Positions 52,256-62,958 of a stretch of 64,000 nucleotides of DNA are shown piece by piece. Both the position numbers and the translations under genes were made by a program. The notes beneath the pieces are model-generated. The model was not told the origin of the DNA, did no database searches, and was given only the letters and a program-made list of their open reading frames with translations. Position 1 is the first letter of the stretch. Each line of letters starts with the position of its first letter. Source of the DNA: Ktedonobacter sp. SOSP1-85 (GTDB lineage: Bacteria > Chloroflexota > Ktedonobacteria > Ktedonobacterales > Ktedonobacteraceae); contig NZ_BNJI01000001.1 in NCBI RefSeq assembly GCF_016587415.1, positions 2,023,501 to 2,087,500 on the forward strand, in the 5' to 3' direction.

Positions 52256-55200
52256 TTACCTGGTCACAGCCTCAGCAACTGGTCGTTCAACCGCGCTGGC
52301 GATCTTGCCAGACGCGTGTAGTGTCCAGTCCTGACGAGGTTGATTGGGGAGACCGGCGGCATGACTATAGACATGGAACACGGCCTGCTCTGGCGCCGTG
52401 GCGGAGAGCACCACCTGAACCTTTTGCGCTCCCTGCTCTGGCACAATCAACAGCTTCTTGAGCTCGATCTCGGCCAGGGTATGTGGACCTGCGCCAAAGG
52501 CTTCAAGTGCGGCAGCCAGGGCCATCTCAATGTAGAGCGAGACCGGAGCCGCTATCGCCCCCTGGATGCGGTGTCCGCTCAGGAAAGACAGGCTGCGTGG
52601 GTCCAGGACACTCTCCCAGACATGCGTGCCAGCTGGATAAACCAGCTCAGTATGCGCACGGAGCAGGGGATGTCCCGCCAGAAACGCTTCTTGCGCAACA
52701 ACTGGCTCAGATGCTGGTGCCTGCTGGGCTGGACGACTGGCGGGAAGCTCCAGCCAGAAACGCTCACGCTCAAAGGGGTAGGTAGGCAGCGGAACGCGCT
52801 GGCGCGTATAGTCGCCTTCGAAACCGCTCCAATCGATGGCCGCGCCCTGCGTATAGAGCGCCGCAACACTCTGAGCCAACATGCGCCAATCATCTTGCCC
52901 CTTGCGCAACGAGGTCAGCCAGATTGCCTCTGTCTCTGGAATGCAGCGTTTACCCATATTGCCAAGCACCGCATTCGGTCCCAGTTCCAGAAAGAGCGTA
53001 TAGCCCTGAGCCGCCAGGGTCTGCATTCCAGCGTTAAACTGCACGGCACCGCGCACATGCCGTCGCCAGTAGCCAGCATCAAGCACCTCGCCAACTGGTA
53101 GGAGCTCGCCCGTCAGGTTACTCACCAGCGGGATACGTAGCGGACTGGCATGGACCTCGCCCGCGACACGCTCAAAGGCGTCAAGCATTGGCTCCATCAC
53201 TGGCGAGTGGAAGGCATGCGAGACTATCATAGGATGCGTCTTCAAGCCGTCCTGCTCCAGGCGAGCAACAATGGCTGCAAGCGCCTCGCTCCGACCGGAG
53301 AGCACCGTATTGGAGGGGCCATTGATGGCCGCAATAGAGACCTGCTCGCGGTACAGCTCTAAATACGACTCAAGCCGTTCAGGGGCGGCAAAGACGACCA
53401 CCATCTGACCACGTTCGGGCAGCTCCTGCATCAGGCGGCCACGCGTCGCAATCAGCTTCAAGCCATCCTCCAGGCTCAAGGCGCCCGCGACACAGGCGGC
53501 GACGTATTCACCCACGCTATGCCCCATGACGACATCAGGTAAGATGCCCCAGGAGCGCCACAGTTCGGCGAGCGCGTACTCAAGGGCGAAGAGCGCGGGC
53601 TGCGTAAAGGCGGTCTCATCCAGCGGCGAGGAGCCTTCCTCTTCTGGATAGAGCACCGAGAGCAGCGGCTGCGAGAGATACTCTCCTAAGATCTGGTCAC
53701 AGCGCTCCAGTGCTGCGCGGAAGGTAGGCTGCGTCTCATAGAGAGAACGCGCCATGCCCACATACTGTGATCCCTGGCCCGTAAAGAGGAAGACAATCTG
53801 TGGACGGCTGCCCTGTGCTACGCGACCGGTCGCACCATCCGTGATGGCTTGGCCCGCGGCAAAGGCTGAAAGCTGCGCGCGGAGTTGCTCACGAGAGGTA
53901 GCTACCAGGGCCAGGCGTTGGGCAAAATGCATACGCCCCGTCGCGGCAGTATAACAGATATCCGCCAGCGAAGTAGCGGACTCCTCTTTCAAGAAGGTAG
54001 CATAGCTTCCAGCCAGTTCTTTCAGGGCGCGCTCATTGCGCGCTGAGAGGGGCAGAATATGCGCGCCACGCTCAACGGCATTGGCCGCAGGCTCCTGGGC
54101 GGGAGCGCCCTCCAGCACCACATGCACATTGGTGCCCCCAAAGCCAAAGGCGCTTACACCAGCCAGGCGTTGCTGCGCCTCCGGCCAGGGTGTACGCTGC
54201 GTCGGGATAGCAAACGTCGTGCCCTTAAACGAGATATGCTCGTTCAGTTGCTGGAAGTGCAGATGCGGCGGGATCTCGCCATGATGCAGGCTCAGCACAG
54301 TCTTGATCAGGCCAGCGATGCCTGCCGCGGCCTCCAAATGTCCAATGTTGGTCTTGACCGATCCAATAATACACGGCTGGTCTCCGGTTCGCTGCTCCAT
54401 CAACACATTTTTGAGCGAGTCGACCTCGATGGGGTCACCCAGGGGCGTGCTCGATCCATGCGTTTCGATATAATTGATCTGACCAGGCGTGACGCCCGCG
54501 TTGCGCAGGGCCTGGCGAATGACGGCCTCCTGCGAGGGGCCATTTGGCGCGGTCAGGCCATTGCTGCGACCATCCTGGTTGACCGCTGAACCGCGAATCA
54601 AGGCCAGAATGTTATCGCCATCGCGCTGGGCCGCCGAGAGCGGCTTGAGCACAACGACGCCACAGCCCTCACCACGGACATAGCCATCCGCCGCGTTATC
54701 AAAGGTACGACAGCGCCCATGCTCGGACATCATATGCGCCTGCGAGAATGTAATGGTCAGTTCAGGCGTGAGAATCAGGTTGACGCCCACCGCCAGGGCC
54801 ACTTCGGACTCGCCAGTACGCAGGCTCTGACAGGCCAGGTGCACCGCCACCAGCGACGATGAGCAGGCCGTATCGATGGCCATACTGGGTCCACGCAGGT
54901 CCAGCAGGTACGAGAGGCGGTTTGCCACAATACTATGCGCGTTACCAGTACCGGTATAAGCATCCAGCAAAGTGGGATCGCTAAATTGCAGGCGCGCGTA
55001 GTCGTTGCTGCTTACACCCACAAAGACACCTGTCTGGGTGTTTGCCAGGCGCTCGGCGGGAATACCAGCGTTTTCCAGGGCCTCCCAGGCCACCTCAAGC
55101 AGGATACGCTGCTGGGGGTCCATAGCGGTCGCCTCGCGCGGCGAGATACCAAAGAAATAAGGGTCAAACTTGTCGACCTCTTTGAGAAAGCCTCCCCAGC

Positions 55201-57496
55201 GCGTATTCATCTTGCCAGGAACGGCGCGTTCCGCCACATAGTACTCGTCGACGTTCCAGCGCGAGGCTGGCACCTCGGAGATCCCATCGACACCCTCGCG
55301 TAAGAGTTGCCAGAAGTCAGCAGGCCCTTCCGCACCGGGGAAGCGGCAGCCAAGACCCACAATCGCGATGGGTTCCTGTGCATACTCGCGTGTCTCGGCA
55401 AGCTGGGCCTCTTCACGCGCCTGGGGCTTCTCATCTCCCGCCAGGTGCCGGGCCAGGGCCGCGATATTGGGATAGTCATAGGCCACGGTTGGTGAGAGTT
55501 CACGCCCTAACCAATCCCCCAGGTCCGCCGAGAGGGTCACGGCATGCACAGAATCCATGCCGTACTGCGCAAAGGGTGTCTGGGCATCGACCACCTCAGG
55601 ACGGAGGTCAAGCAGTGAGGCCACCTGAGTACGCAGCCAGGCCTCGATCTCCACAGCACGTTTTGTGGGAGCCGAGAGAGGCTCGGTCTCGCACGTCTCG
55701 GAAACTTCAGGAGCAGTCTCGCTCACCTGGGGAGCCTCTGATGGCAGTTCCAGCGTCCAACGTGCCACGATGTCGAGTTCATTCGCGAGCAGGCTCTCAC
55801 GTGTGGTTCGGCGTTGCACCTTCCCGCTGGAGGTCTTGGGCAGAGTACCAGTTTTGAGCAACACAATCTCATAGACCTGGAGATCATGGCCTTCGGCAAT
55901 AGCCTGGCGCAGTGTGGTAAAGATCTCTGCGGGATCTTTTTTGAGATACTGGCGCTCGATCTCAGTCACGATCACCAGGCGCTCCTCGCCCGCGGCCTCC
56001 AATGAGAAGGCCGCGCTACCATTGGTACGCATGGCCGGGTGTGCGTGTTCAACCGTCTTCTCAATATCCTGGGGATAATGGTTGCTGCCACGAATAATGA
56101 TCAGATCCTTCAAACGGCCAGTGATAAAGAGCTCATCTTCATGCATAAAGGCCAGGTCACCGGTACGCAGGAAGGGGCCTTCGCCATTGGCGAGATGGGC
56201 CTGAAAAACCTGTGCCGTCTCCTCCGGACGCTGCCAGTAGCCCTGAGCCACACTAGGACCAGAGATCCAGATCTCACCAACGCGCTCAGGCGGTAGCTCA
56301 GTGAAGGTTTCAGGGTCCACAATCAGGAGGCGCTGCATAGGTAGGCTATTGCCGATACTGACCAGGGTGCGGCTATGTTTCTCCTCAGACGCCACTTCCT
56401 GAGCCTGGTTTTGCTCCAGGGCCGCGCCCGAGAAGGAGCGCACCAGCGGGTAAACTCCCTTGCGTCCAGCCGAGGCCACCAGTGTCGCCTCAGCCAGGCC
56501 ATAGCAAGGATAGAAATAATTGCGTCGGAAACCAGTGGAGGCAAAGGCCTCGGCGAAACGCTCCATAGACTCAGAGCGTACCGGTTCCGCGCCATTGGCG
56601 ACGATCTCCCAGTGACTGAGATCGAGCGTGGCCTTCTGCTCGTCAGAAATTTTGCTGACACAGAGGTCATAGGCGAAGTTAGGGGCACCACTGATCGTGG
56701 CCTTATACTGAGACACAGCCCGCAGCCAGCGAATGGGGCGCTGTAAGAAGGCGGCTGGCGACATGATTGTCGACGCATAGCCCGCGTAGAGCGGCTGCAA
56801 GATGCCGCCAATCAGACCAAGATCATGGTAGAGGGGCAGCCAGGTGACACCATGCGCATCGTCGGGATGCTGACAATACTGCTCAACCAGCACAGAGTTC
56901 TGGAGCAGATTATCATGCGTAACCATCACGCCTTTGGGCAGGCCAGTCGAGCCAGAGGTATACTGGAAGAAGGCCAGCGTCTCGCCATTTACCGAAGGCT
57001 TTGACCACTGTTGAGCCAGATCGGTTGATAGGGTGTCAGTCGAGATCACAGGAATATGCTGCAATTCTGGCGACTGATCTAACAGGCCCTGGACGCGGGC
57101 GGAGAGGGCGGTAGTGGTCAAAATGACAGCGGGTTGTACATTCTGGGCAATGGCCCGGAACTTGGAAAGGGTGCGGTCGGAGCGAGTGGCGGACGGAGGA
57201 TAGACTGGAACAGCGATAATTCCACTATAGAGGCAACCAAAGAATGCGGCGATAAACTCCAGTCCAGAGGGATAGATCAATAAGGCACGCGCTCCACTCG
57301 CGGCATGGGATTGGAGGAGTGAACCAATTGTTCGGGCGTAGAGATCAAGATCGGCGTGGGTAAAATGCCCCTTCTCGTTCTCCCCATCGGCAAGGAATGA
57401 ATAGACCCGCTGCTCAGGCTGATGCTCGACTCTCCATTGAAGCAAATCAACCCAGTTGGCAATATCCAGCGTTGAAATTGAAATACGTTTACTCAA
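52256..57496 (-). CDS. FAAL-ACP-KS-AT-DH(N-half) polyketide synthase, loading and first extension
   Basis: A 1746-aa protein. Residues 1-590 are a fatty-acyl-AMP ligase ([24 protein letters not shown]) that activates a free fatty acid. A carrier domain has Ser649 (Y-G-M-D-S-V). The ketosynthase has Cys878 (D-T-A-C-S-S-S-L), E-T-H-G-S-S-T and T-N-I-G-H-L. The acyltransferase has Ser1327 (G-H-S-V-G-E) and the malonyl-type motif H-A-F-H. The C-terminus is the first hot-dog of a dehydratase with His1642 in H-x-x-x-G-x-x-x-x-P, ending at W-T-L-H-A-S-G-K-I. No second hot-dog, reductase or carrier follows on this polypeptide. The start is TTG at 57496, at the normal FAAL N-terminus; the Shine-Dalgarno is weak. 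First gene of the operon. Confidence 0.94.
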   Translation of the reverse strand: MSKRISISTLDIANWVDLLQWRVEHQPEQRVYSFLADGENEKGHFTHADLDLYARTIGSLLQSHAASGARALLIYPSGLEFIAAFFGCLYSGIIAVPVYPPSATRSDRTLSKFRAIAQNVQPAVILTTTALSARVQGLLDQSPELQHIPVISTDTLSTDLAQQWSKPSVNGETLAFFQYTSGSTGLPKGVMVTHDNLLQNSVLVEQYCQHPDDAHGVTWLPLYHDLGLIGGILQPLYAGYASTIMSPAAFLQRPIRWLRAVSQYKATISGAPNFAYDLCVSKISDEQKATLDLSHWEIVANGAEPVRSESMERFAEAFASTGFRRNYFYPCYGLAEATLVASAGRKGVYPLVRSFSGAALEQNQAQEVASEEKHSRTLVSIGNSLPMQRLLIVDPETFTELPPERVGEIWISGPSVAQGYWQRPEETAQVFQAHLANGEGPFLRTGDLAFMHEDELFITGRLKDLIIIRGSNHYPQDIEKTVEHAHPAMRTNGSAAFSLEAAGEERLVIVTEIERQYLKKDPAEIFTTLRQAIAEGHDLQVYEIVLLKTGTLPKTSSGKVQRRTTRESLLANELDIVARWTLELPSEAPQVSETAPEVSETCETEPLSAPTKRAVEIEAWLRTQVASLLDLRPEVVDAQTPFAQYGMDSVHAVTLSADLGDWLGRELSPTVAYDYPNIAALARHLAGDEKPQAREEAQLAETREYAQEPIAIVGLGCRFPGAEGPADFWQLLREGVDGISEVPASRWNVDEYYVAERAVPGKMNTRWGGFLKEVDKFDPYFFGISPREATAMDPQQRILLEVAWEALENAGIPAERLANTQTGVFVGVSSNDYARLQFSDPTLLDAYTGTGNAHSIVANRLSYLLDLRGPSMAIDTACSSSLVAVHLACQSLRTGESEVALAVGVNLILTPELTITFSQAHMMSEHGRCRTFDNAADGYVRGEGCGVVVLKPLSAAQRDGDNILALIRGSAVNQDGRSNGLTAPNGPSQEAVIRQALRNAGVTPGQINYIETHGSSTPLGDPIEVDSLKNVLMEQRTGDQPCIIGSVKTNIGHLEAAAGIAGLIKTVLSLHHGEIPPHLHFQQLNEHISFKGTTFAIPTQRTPWPEAQQRLAGVSAFGFGGTNVHVVLEGAPAQEPAANAVERGAHILPLSARNERALKELAGSYATFLKEESATSLADICYTAATGRMHFAQRLALVATSREQLRAQLSAFAAGQAITDGATGRVAQGSRPQIVFLFTGQGSQYVGMARSLYETQPTFRAALERCDQILGEYLSQPLLSVLYPEEEGSSPLDETAFTQPALFALEYALAELWRSWGILPDVVMGHSVGEYVAACVAGALSLEDGLKLIATRGRLMQELPERGQMVVVFAAPERLESYLELYREQVSIAAINGPSNTVLSGRSEALAAIVARLEQDGLKTHPMIVSHAFHSPVMEPMLDAFERVAGEVHASPLRIPLVSNLTGELLPVGEVLDAGYWRRHVRGAVQFNAGMQTLAAQGYTLFLELGPNAVLGNMGKRCIPETEAIWLTSLRKGQDDWRMLAQSVAALYTQGAAIDWSGFEGDYTRQRVPLPTYPFERERFWLELPASRPAQQAPASEPVVAQEAFLAGHPLLRAHTELVYPAGTHVWESVLDPRSLSFLSGHRIQGAIAAPVSLYIEMALAAALEAFGAGPHTLAEIELKKLLIVPEQGAQKVQVVLSATAPEQAVFHVYSHAAGLPNQPRQDWTLHASGKIASAVERPVAEAVTR

Positions 57497-58148
57497 GGTT
57501 TAATGCTTCCTGGCAAGAAGACAACTCCTGACTTCTTGCTACTATACTAGGAATATAAGCAATAAGAACACGTTTCACGCTTCGTCTGAGTTAGGGGTAC
57601 AAAGCTCTTGAGCGAAAAGATCAGGAACAGGCAGGCCCCCTTTCTTGCTTGCGCCAGACAAGCCTGGCGACCGATCATGTTGTTCGCCTTCGGTGTATAG
57701 TGCATACTTTTCACTACTCGTGTAAAGCGTATGCAGCCAACTCTAGAAGGCAAAAATAGGTAAACGCTATATATAATATATATAGCCAAAAATGGCAATA
57801 CTAGCAACAATGTTATAATCGTATCACGGACAGGTCAACAGTGCCAATACACAAGAAACAGGTATTTGCACTGTGATTCTTGAAGCGTAATAGTGCTTTG
57901 TTGTTCTTCAGTGTACCACATCCTACCACCAAAAAAACGCCGTTTCGCTCCTTTATTTTGGGTATAAGAAAAACCTCTGCCATCGCGTCGCGCTTTTATA
58001 TAGAGAGGGAAAGGGAGGAGCCAGTATGGCACGACGCTACTGAAGTACGCGTCTACATATTCCGGTATGGAGAAGGTCTTACCATAATATGTAGACGCGT
58101 ACTTCAGTAGCGTCGGTCAGGAGTATTTGCGTCCTGCTATAAGCTCTA
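57497..58148. other. Intergenic: promoter region of the biosynthetic operon
   Basis: This 652-bp stretch carries no convincing gene. The part nearest the PKS gene is AT-rich and should contain the operon promoter, but no clear -35/-10 pair was found. The far part holds a very long palindrome, listed separately. Confidence 0.45.
58032..58115. terminator. 84-bp palindrome with perfect 29-bp arms after the tricorn gene
   Basis: Arms 58032-58060 and 58087-58115 are exact complements. The 26-nt loop region adds an inner TATGG/CCATA pair. It lies 33 bp past the tricorn stop on the minus strand and probably blocks read-through toward the PKS promoter region. There is no typical U-tract. Confidence 0.65.
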
Positions 58149-61100
58149 TTAAAGCTGTAGAGAACGGCTTAAACGGGGGCGCTCACCGGGCTGGGGTTCG
58201 AGCGTCTCGAACTCGTCGATCACGCGCAGCACTTCAGATACCGCGCGCTCAAGCTGCGGATCTTCCTGCCGGGCAAAGTCTTGAGGCGCGATATCCACCT
58301 CGATATCGGGATCGGTGCCATAGTTCTCGACATTCCAGCCCACATCCTTGAACCAGAAGGAGAACTCGGCCTGGGTCGTCACGGTATTGTCGACCAGGCG
58401 GTGACGAGGATGAATACCAATCACGCCTCCCCAGGTACGTTTGCCTAGCAATGGGCCAAGCCCCATCAACTTAAAACTATGGCTGAAGATGTCACCATCG
58501 GAGCCAGCATGCTCGTTTGTCAGGGCCACCATGGGGCCACGAGGGGAGGTCTGGGGATAGGGATCTGGCTGTCCCCAGCGCTGGAAGTCATAGCCAATGC
58601 GACGACGCGCCAGCTTCTCTAAGAGCAGGCCAGAGACGTTGCCGCCACCATTCCAGCGTACATCCACTAGCAAGCCGGGAGCGTCATACTCCGCCAGGAA
58701 GCTACGGTGGAACTCGGAGAAGCCATGTGTACCCATATCGGGAATATGGATATAGCCGACCTTGCCATCTGACAGTTCATGGACACGGCGGCGGTTCTCC
58801 TCCACCCATTCGCGATAGCGCGCAGGATACTCGCTACGCAAGGTCTTCACAGTAACGGTACGGATCTCCTGCGTCTCCGCATCCTCTATGGTCAACTGCA
58901 CCTCGTGCCGGGCCTGGTTCACGAGCAGTTCCTGCGGCGTGCGCTCAGAGCTCACGCGCTGACCATTGATCGCCAGGACGGCATCGCCAACTGCGACCTC
59001 CAGCCCCGGCAAGGTCAGCGGTGAGGTCTCATGGTTATTGGCGGTGTCCCCCTTGACAATGCGCGTAATGAGATAGCGCTGCTTCTCCGCGTCATACGAC
59101 CAGTCAACGCCCAGGAAACCCTGGTGATAGTGAGGCGCTTTGCGATACTCGCCCCCCATCTCATAGGAATGGGAGGTACCCAGCTCGCCTTGCAGCTCCC
59201 AGAAGAGATCCGAGAGCTCTGAGCGAGAACTGACACGCTCGACCAGGGGCGCGTACTGCTCATACACAGCCTGCCAGTCGATACCAGACATATCCTCGTT
59301 CCAGAACTGCTCACGTTGCAAACGCCAGGCCTCGGCGAACATCTGGCGCCACTCAGCGGCGGGCAGAACAGAGACCTTGATGCGGTTCAGGTCCAACCAG
59401 CCAGTCTCACGATTGGAGGCGCCATTCTCCGTCTTAGGCTTCTCACCTGCTTTTACCACGCGCATGCGATGGTGCGAGCGGTAGATCAACGTTTTCGCGT
59501 CACGCGAGAGGTCGAATCCGCCCACGCCCTCTAGAATTTTCTCTGTCTTGTAGTTCTCGAAGTCGTAACTCTCAATAATACCCTTGGGATGGGCGTGGTC
59601 CGGCTCATCGGGAATGGTGTTCTCCATTGGCCAGGAAGAGAAGAGGGCCTTGCCTTTGATGCCACGAATGGCGGTATAGCGTCCCTCACCCACGGGGAAG
59701 GGTAGCACGCGCTCACGAATCCCTTCCAGGTCAATGGTGATTGGTTTCTTCTCCTCGCCCTCTTTGGCCTTCTCGCCATTGCTTTTCTCGTTCAGCGTGC
59801 CATTCTCCTGCGCCTTGCCGTCTGGCGTCGAGCCATTCTCCTCGGACTTTGCGTTCGCGGATGACTCTTTCTCGCCAGGGGCCTTGGGCTCGGGAATGAA
59901 GGGTGAACGCTGGTCACGTTTAAGCATGATCGCATAAGGCTTAGAGCCACGGGGGAAACTATACTCAAACTGGTGGCTATCGTGCTGGGGCGTAAAGTGG
60001 CGAGCACCGATAAAGTAGAGGAACTTCCCCTCGGGATCAAAGGCAGGGGAGACATCCTCCAGAATGGGATCGGTCACCTGGTGTGTGGCGCCACTCTCCA
60101 GCTCACAGAGCTTGATGGCGGTTTTCTGGCCCGAGATGGCGAAGCCGTACGCCAGCCACTTGCCATCCGGTGACCAGGAGATGCCCGCGATACGCGCATA
60201 CTCACTGCGATCAAGCACACGCAAGCTACCAGTCTCCAGGTCGACCACGAGCAATTCCTGACGATGATTGGTGATCGCCACCACGTCATCGGTTGGGGAG
60301 ACGGCTAAATTCACCGCGCGACCAAACTCAGCCTCAGCTAATACGCGTGGCTCGCTCGCATCTTCAGGATTGAAGATTACCAGGCGTTCCTCGCCCGTGG
60401 CGTCGCTGACCGCAACCAGGCGCTGACCATCATTCAGCCACTCCAGGAAGCGATAACGCACACCGTCTGGCTCACCATGCTGGAGGACCGATCCCTCCCA
60501 GTTTCCCATCGTAAAGGCCTTGCCGCGCGTTGTAAAGGCAGCGGCATAGCCCTGGGGATGCAGAGCATAGGTATCCAGGTAATGGCTAGCTGTAGCGAAC
60601 TTGCGATTGCGCTGAGTACGCATACTTGGCATCTGCACACTCACCTGGCGCGTCTCCTCCGTTTGGGGATCAAACAGGTAGAGATCAGCTCCCGCGTGAT
60701 AGACCAGGCGCTGGCCGTCGCTTGCCAGGCTGCGCGCATAGAAATCATGATGAGTGGTGTGTCTGCGCAGATCCTCACCAGCAGGCGTACAGGAATAGAT
60801 GTTGCCGACGCCCTCATGGTCCGACAGGAAATAGATACGCTCACCAACCCAGCAGGGATCAGCGAGATTGCCATCGAGGGCGAGCAGGCGTTTGAAGGTA
60901 CCATCGCCCTCCACATCGCACCAGAGATGCCCAACCGTGCCGCCACGGTAGCGCTTCCAGTATGCAGGTTCACGAATATTGCGCCCCAGGACGACACCGC
61001 CTTGTGAGCCATAAGAAGTAGCATTCGCCATACCATACGAGAGAGCGCGTGGCAGGCCACCCTCGGGCGAAATCGCAAAGATTGTCTGGAAGCGAGGCGT

Positions 61101-61430
61101 AAACTGTCCGGCGTTACTGGCATAGAGGATCTCGCGACCATCAGGCGACCAGCCAAGCACGCGGCAGGTGGCTCCCTGGAACGTCAGGCGACGCGCGGAT
61201 TCGCCCGTCGCAGGCATCACATAGACCTCGCTGGGACCCTCCTCGCGGCCCACAAAGGCGAGAAACTTGCCATCGGGGGAGAAACGCGGATGGCTGACCT
61301 CGCCGACGCCGGCGGTCCAGCGTTCGGCCCGCCCACCATCGTCACGCACAACCCATAAATCATCTTCAGTCACAAACACAATCTGGTCTTGAAAAATGTG
61401 GGGATAGCGAATATATCCTTGAACTGGCAT
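58149..61430 (-). CDS. Tricorn protease homologue (S41 family)
   Basis: A protein of about 1093 aa from the ATG at 61430, which has AAGGAGG upstream; the open frame reaches 61475. It contains an N-terminal beta-propeller of PD40-type repeats (F-S-P-D-G-K-F-L-A-F-V, W-S-P-D-G-R-E-I-L-Y) and a second propeller. A low-complexity Glu/Lys/Asn insert lies near 520-575, and a helical C1 region follows. A PDZ domain has G-D-A-V-L-A-I-N-G-Q-R. The S41 serine-protease domain has nucleophile Ser977 in E-H-A-G-S-D-G-D and His in G-T-S-H-S-Y. Tricorn proteins degrade oligopeptides downstream of proteolysis. No signal peptide is seen, so it is cytoplasmic. The low-complexity insert, about 50 residues long, is likely a surface loop. 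Confidence 0.92.
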   Translation of the reverse strand: MPVQGYIRYPHIFQDQIVFVTEDDLWVVRDDGGRAERWTAGVGEVSHPRFSPDGKFLAFVGREEGPSEVYVMPATGESARRLTFQGATCRVLGWSPDGREILYASNAGQFTPRFQTIFAISPEGGLPRALSYGMANATSYGSQGGVVLGRNIREPAYWKRYRGGTVGHLWCDVEGDGTFKRLLALDGNLADPCWVGERIYFLSDHEGVGNIYSCTPAGEDLRRHTTHHDFYARSLASDGQRLVYHAGADLYLFDPQTEETRQVSVQMPSMRTQRNRKFATASHYLDTYALHPQGYAAAFTTRGKAFTMGNWEGSVLQHGEPDGVRYRFLEWLNDGQRLVAVSDATGEERLVIFNPEDASEPRVLAEAEFGRAVNLAVSPTDDVVAITNHRQELLVVDLETGSLRVLDRSEYARIAGISWSPDGKWLAYGFAISGQKTAIKLCELESGATHQVTDPILEDVSPAFDPEGKFLYFIGARHFTPQHDSHQFEYSFPRGSKPYAIMLKRDQRSPFIPEPKAPGEKESSANAKSEENGSTPDGKAQENGTLNEKSNGEKAKEGEEKKPITIDLEGIRERVLPFPVGEGRYTAIRGIKGKALFSSWPMENTIPDEPDHAHPKGIIESYDFENYKTEKILEGVGGFDLSRDAKTLIYRSHHRMRVVKAGEKPKTENGASNRETGWLDLNRIKVSVLPAAEWRQMFAEAWRLQREQFWNEDMSGIDWQAVYEQYAPLVERVSSRSELSDLFWELQGELGTSHSYEMGGEYRKAPHYHQGFLGVDWSYDAEKQRYLITRIVKGDTANNHETSPLTLPGLEVAVGDAVLAINGQRVSSERTPQELLVNQARHEVQLTIEDAETQEIRTVTVKTLRSEYPARYREWVEENRRRVHELSDGKVGYIHIPDMGTHGFSEFHRSFLAEYDAPGLLVDVRWNGGGNVSGLLLEKLARRRIGYDFQRWGQPDPYPQTSPRGPMVALTNEHAGSDGDIFSHSFKLMGLGPLLGKRTWGGVIGIHPRHRLVDNTVTTQAEFSFWFKDVGWNVENYGTDPDIEVDIAPQDFARQEDPQLERAVSEVLRVIDEFETLEPQPGERPRLSRSLQL

Positions 61431-61644
61431 ACGGCCTCCTTCCAACTTATGCACACCTATCCGACTTATGCACACTTATCAATATTGGGCATGCCCGCAG
61501 AAGCACCAGGAGAGAAAGCTGCGGTCAAAGAGAATGGTGCGCAGGTAGAACCGTGCACATTGTATCACAGCCATACCCTCTGTTCCAACGTGTACCATGC
61601 TGCTTTCCAGGCCTCCCTCTCGGCTCGCAAGCTTGCCTTGGGTC

Positions 61645-61727
61645 ATGGGATATGGGTACGTGACACTGGGCGTTCGCCCAGCGCCACATAGCCCTATCCC
61701 ATAACCCTGAGCGCCGCAGGCGCGAGG
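61645..61727. repeat. Long imperfect palindrome plus GAGCGCCGCAGGCGCGAGG motif
   Basis: A stem from 61645 to 61702 with a TTCG loop is followed by the short GCGCC-GCA-GGCGC hairpin at 61709-61727. It lies in the divergent gap 61431-61841 between the tricorn and small membrane-protein genes, so here it is not at a gene's 3' end. Nothing else was recognised in that gap. Confidence 0.65.
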
Positions 61728-61841
61728 TTTGAACTTTCAAGAACGATTCTCTATAATACAGGGGCTTGACAGGGGCTTGCTTACCGATACAAAAGACGCG
61801 ATCCATCTATCTCATCATTATTCAGAAAGGACTCTCCCCCG

Positions 61842-62396
61842 ATGTTTACACGACCTGAGTCTCGCAGTTATCTTATCGCCAGCCTTGGCGCGCTCATCGC
61901 CGCCTTCACCTTTCTCTTCCTGCCCTTTGGCGCCATTACTTATCAAATGGCGGGCAGCCAGCGGGGCATTACCATCACGGCTGGAGACTTTACCAGCAAT
62001 GGCGCATGGTTTACTCTCCCCCTGGGCGTGGTCTGGCTCAGCGTGCTCCTCCTGCTCGCCATCATTGGTATCGCGCTCTACACGCTGACACAAAACACCA
62101 AGTCCAATACATCTGAAGAGGTCTATCACTCACGCTGGGCGGGCGAGATCATTACGACGCTTGGCATCGCCAGCCTGGTCCTCTACCTCTGGTCCTATTT
62201 CCTGGTCATACTCCGCATCCAGGGAGTCTACCCGGCGCAGATGCAGGCAGCCGTTAGCCTGGGAATAGGCTCTCTGCTCACCATCTTCTTTATGCTTGTC
62301 ACGATTGCTGGCGGAGTGCTCGCACTTACCAACAAACGAAAAGCCCGCAAACAAGGAACGGGGCAGCTCTCGATGAAAAATAATGCCCAGGCATAG
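61842..62396 (+). CDS. Small four-helix membrane protein of unknown function
   Basis: A 184-aa protein with four predicted transmembrane helices (about 11-33, 62-84, 106-128 and 138-160). A loop of about 28 residues rich in Gly, Thr and Ser follows helix 1, and a Lys/Arg-rich C-terminal tail follows helix 4. No family was recognised. It is followed by a clear terminator and looks monocistronic. Confidence 0.75.
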   Translation: MFTRPESRSYLIASLGALIAAFTFLFLPFGAITYQMAGSQRGITITAGDFTSNGAWFTLPLGVVWLSVLLLLAIIGIALYTLTQNTKSNTSEEVYHSRWAGEIITTLGIASLVLYLWSYFLVILRIQGVYPAQMQAAVSLGIGSLLTIFFMLVTIAGGVLALTNKRKARKQGTGQLSMKNNAQA

Positions 62397-62404
62397 AATA
62401 GGCA

Positions 62405-62446
62405 ATTATACAGTCAGGAAAGCTGAGGCTTTCCTGACTGTATAAT
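62405..62446. terminator. Bidirectional hairpin terminator
   Basis: ATTATACAGTCAGGAAAGC and its complement flank TGA, ending in AT-rich sequence. It serves the membrane-protein gene (plus) and possibly the small minus-strand gene. Confidence 0.75.
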
Positions 62447-62464
62447 GTAGGCTCAAGAAAACTC

Positions 62465-62758
62465 TTATGTAGCTGAGTAAGACCGCTTAATGCTCCGCTC
62501 ACTGGCTTGATATTCCTGATAAGCATCCAGAAAGCGCTGAATAAACATTCTATATTCATCTTTCACAGGCAACTCTTCATCTACTTTGATTCGTCGCCTG
62601 ATGCCGACCTGCTCTCTCCCCTGCACCGGATCATAGCCAACCTTTTCAAATGATTCCCAATACAGACCAGTGCCACGACTGTGCCAGGTAGGAAGAGTGT
62701 AGTAGTCGATGCCATGCTGAAAGAGCTGGTAAATGACTTGAAATGTGGCATTTACCAT
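62465..62758 (-). CDS. Hypothetical protein, 97 aa, possibly a fragment
   Basis: A hydrophilic 97-aa frame with plausible protein composition (aromatics in the N-terminal half, acidic/basic helix near the C-terminus: E-Y-R-M-F-I-Q-R-F-L-D-A-Y-Q-E-Y). No domain was recognised. It lacks a Shine-Dalgarno and begins abruptly, so it may be the C-terminal remnant of a longer gene. The 200 bp between it and the sigma factor gene (62759-62958) show no other gene. Confidence 0.4.
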   Translation of the reverse strand: MVNATFQVIYQLFQHGIDYYTLPTWHSRGTGLYWESFEKVGYDPVQGREQVGIRRRIKVDEELPVKDEYRMFIQRFLDAYQEYQASERSIKRSYSAT

Positions 62759-62958
62759 TTACACATGCCGTCTCTTCTCTGAAGCATATTGCGCCAGGTT
62801 TGGCCACAATATGCTACAAATTCCATCATGCCCCAAGATTCCTCTTTGTTCTGCTTTTCGACTTTCAAAAAGCCCTGGCCCTGGGAACCTTTCTGTTGCT
62901 GAGAGCATCTTTATTCAATGAGAAGTGCTTCTCACAGACCAATTAATAAGTTTAGAAA

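Noticed and set aside
52241..52258. PKS gene boundary as a sequencing frameshift
   Set aside because: The upstream protein ends exactly at a domain edge and the downstream one begins with a complete monooxygenase domain and its own start, so two genes are more likely than one broken gene.
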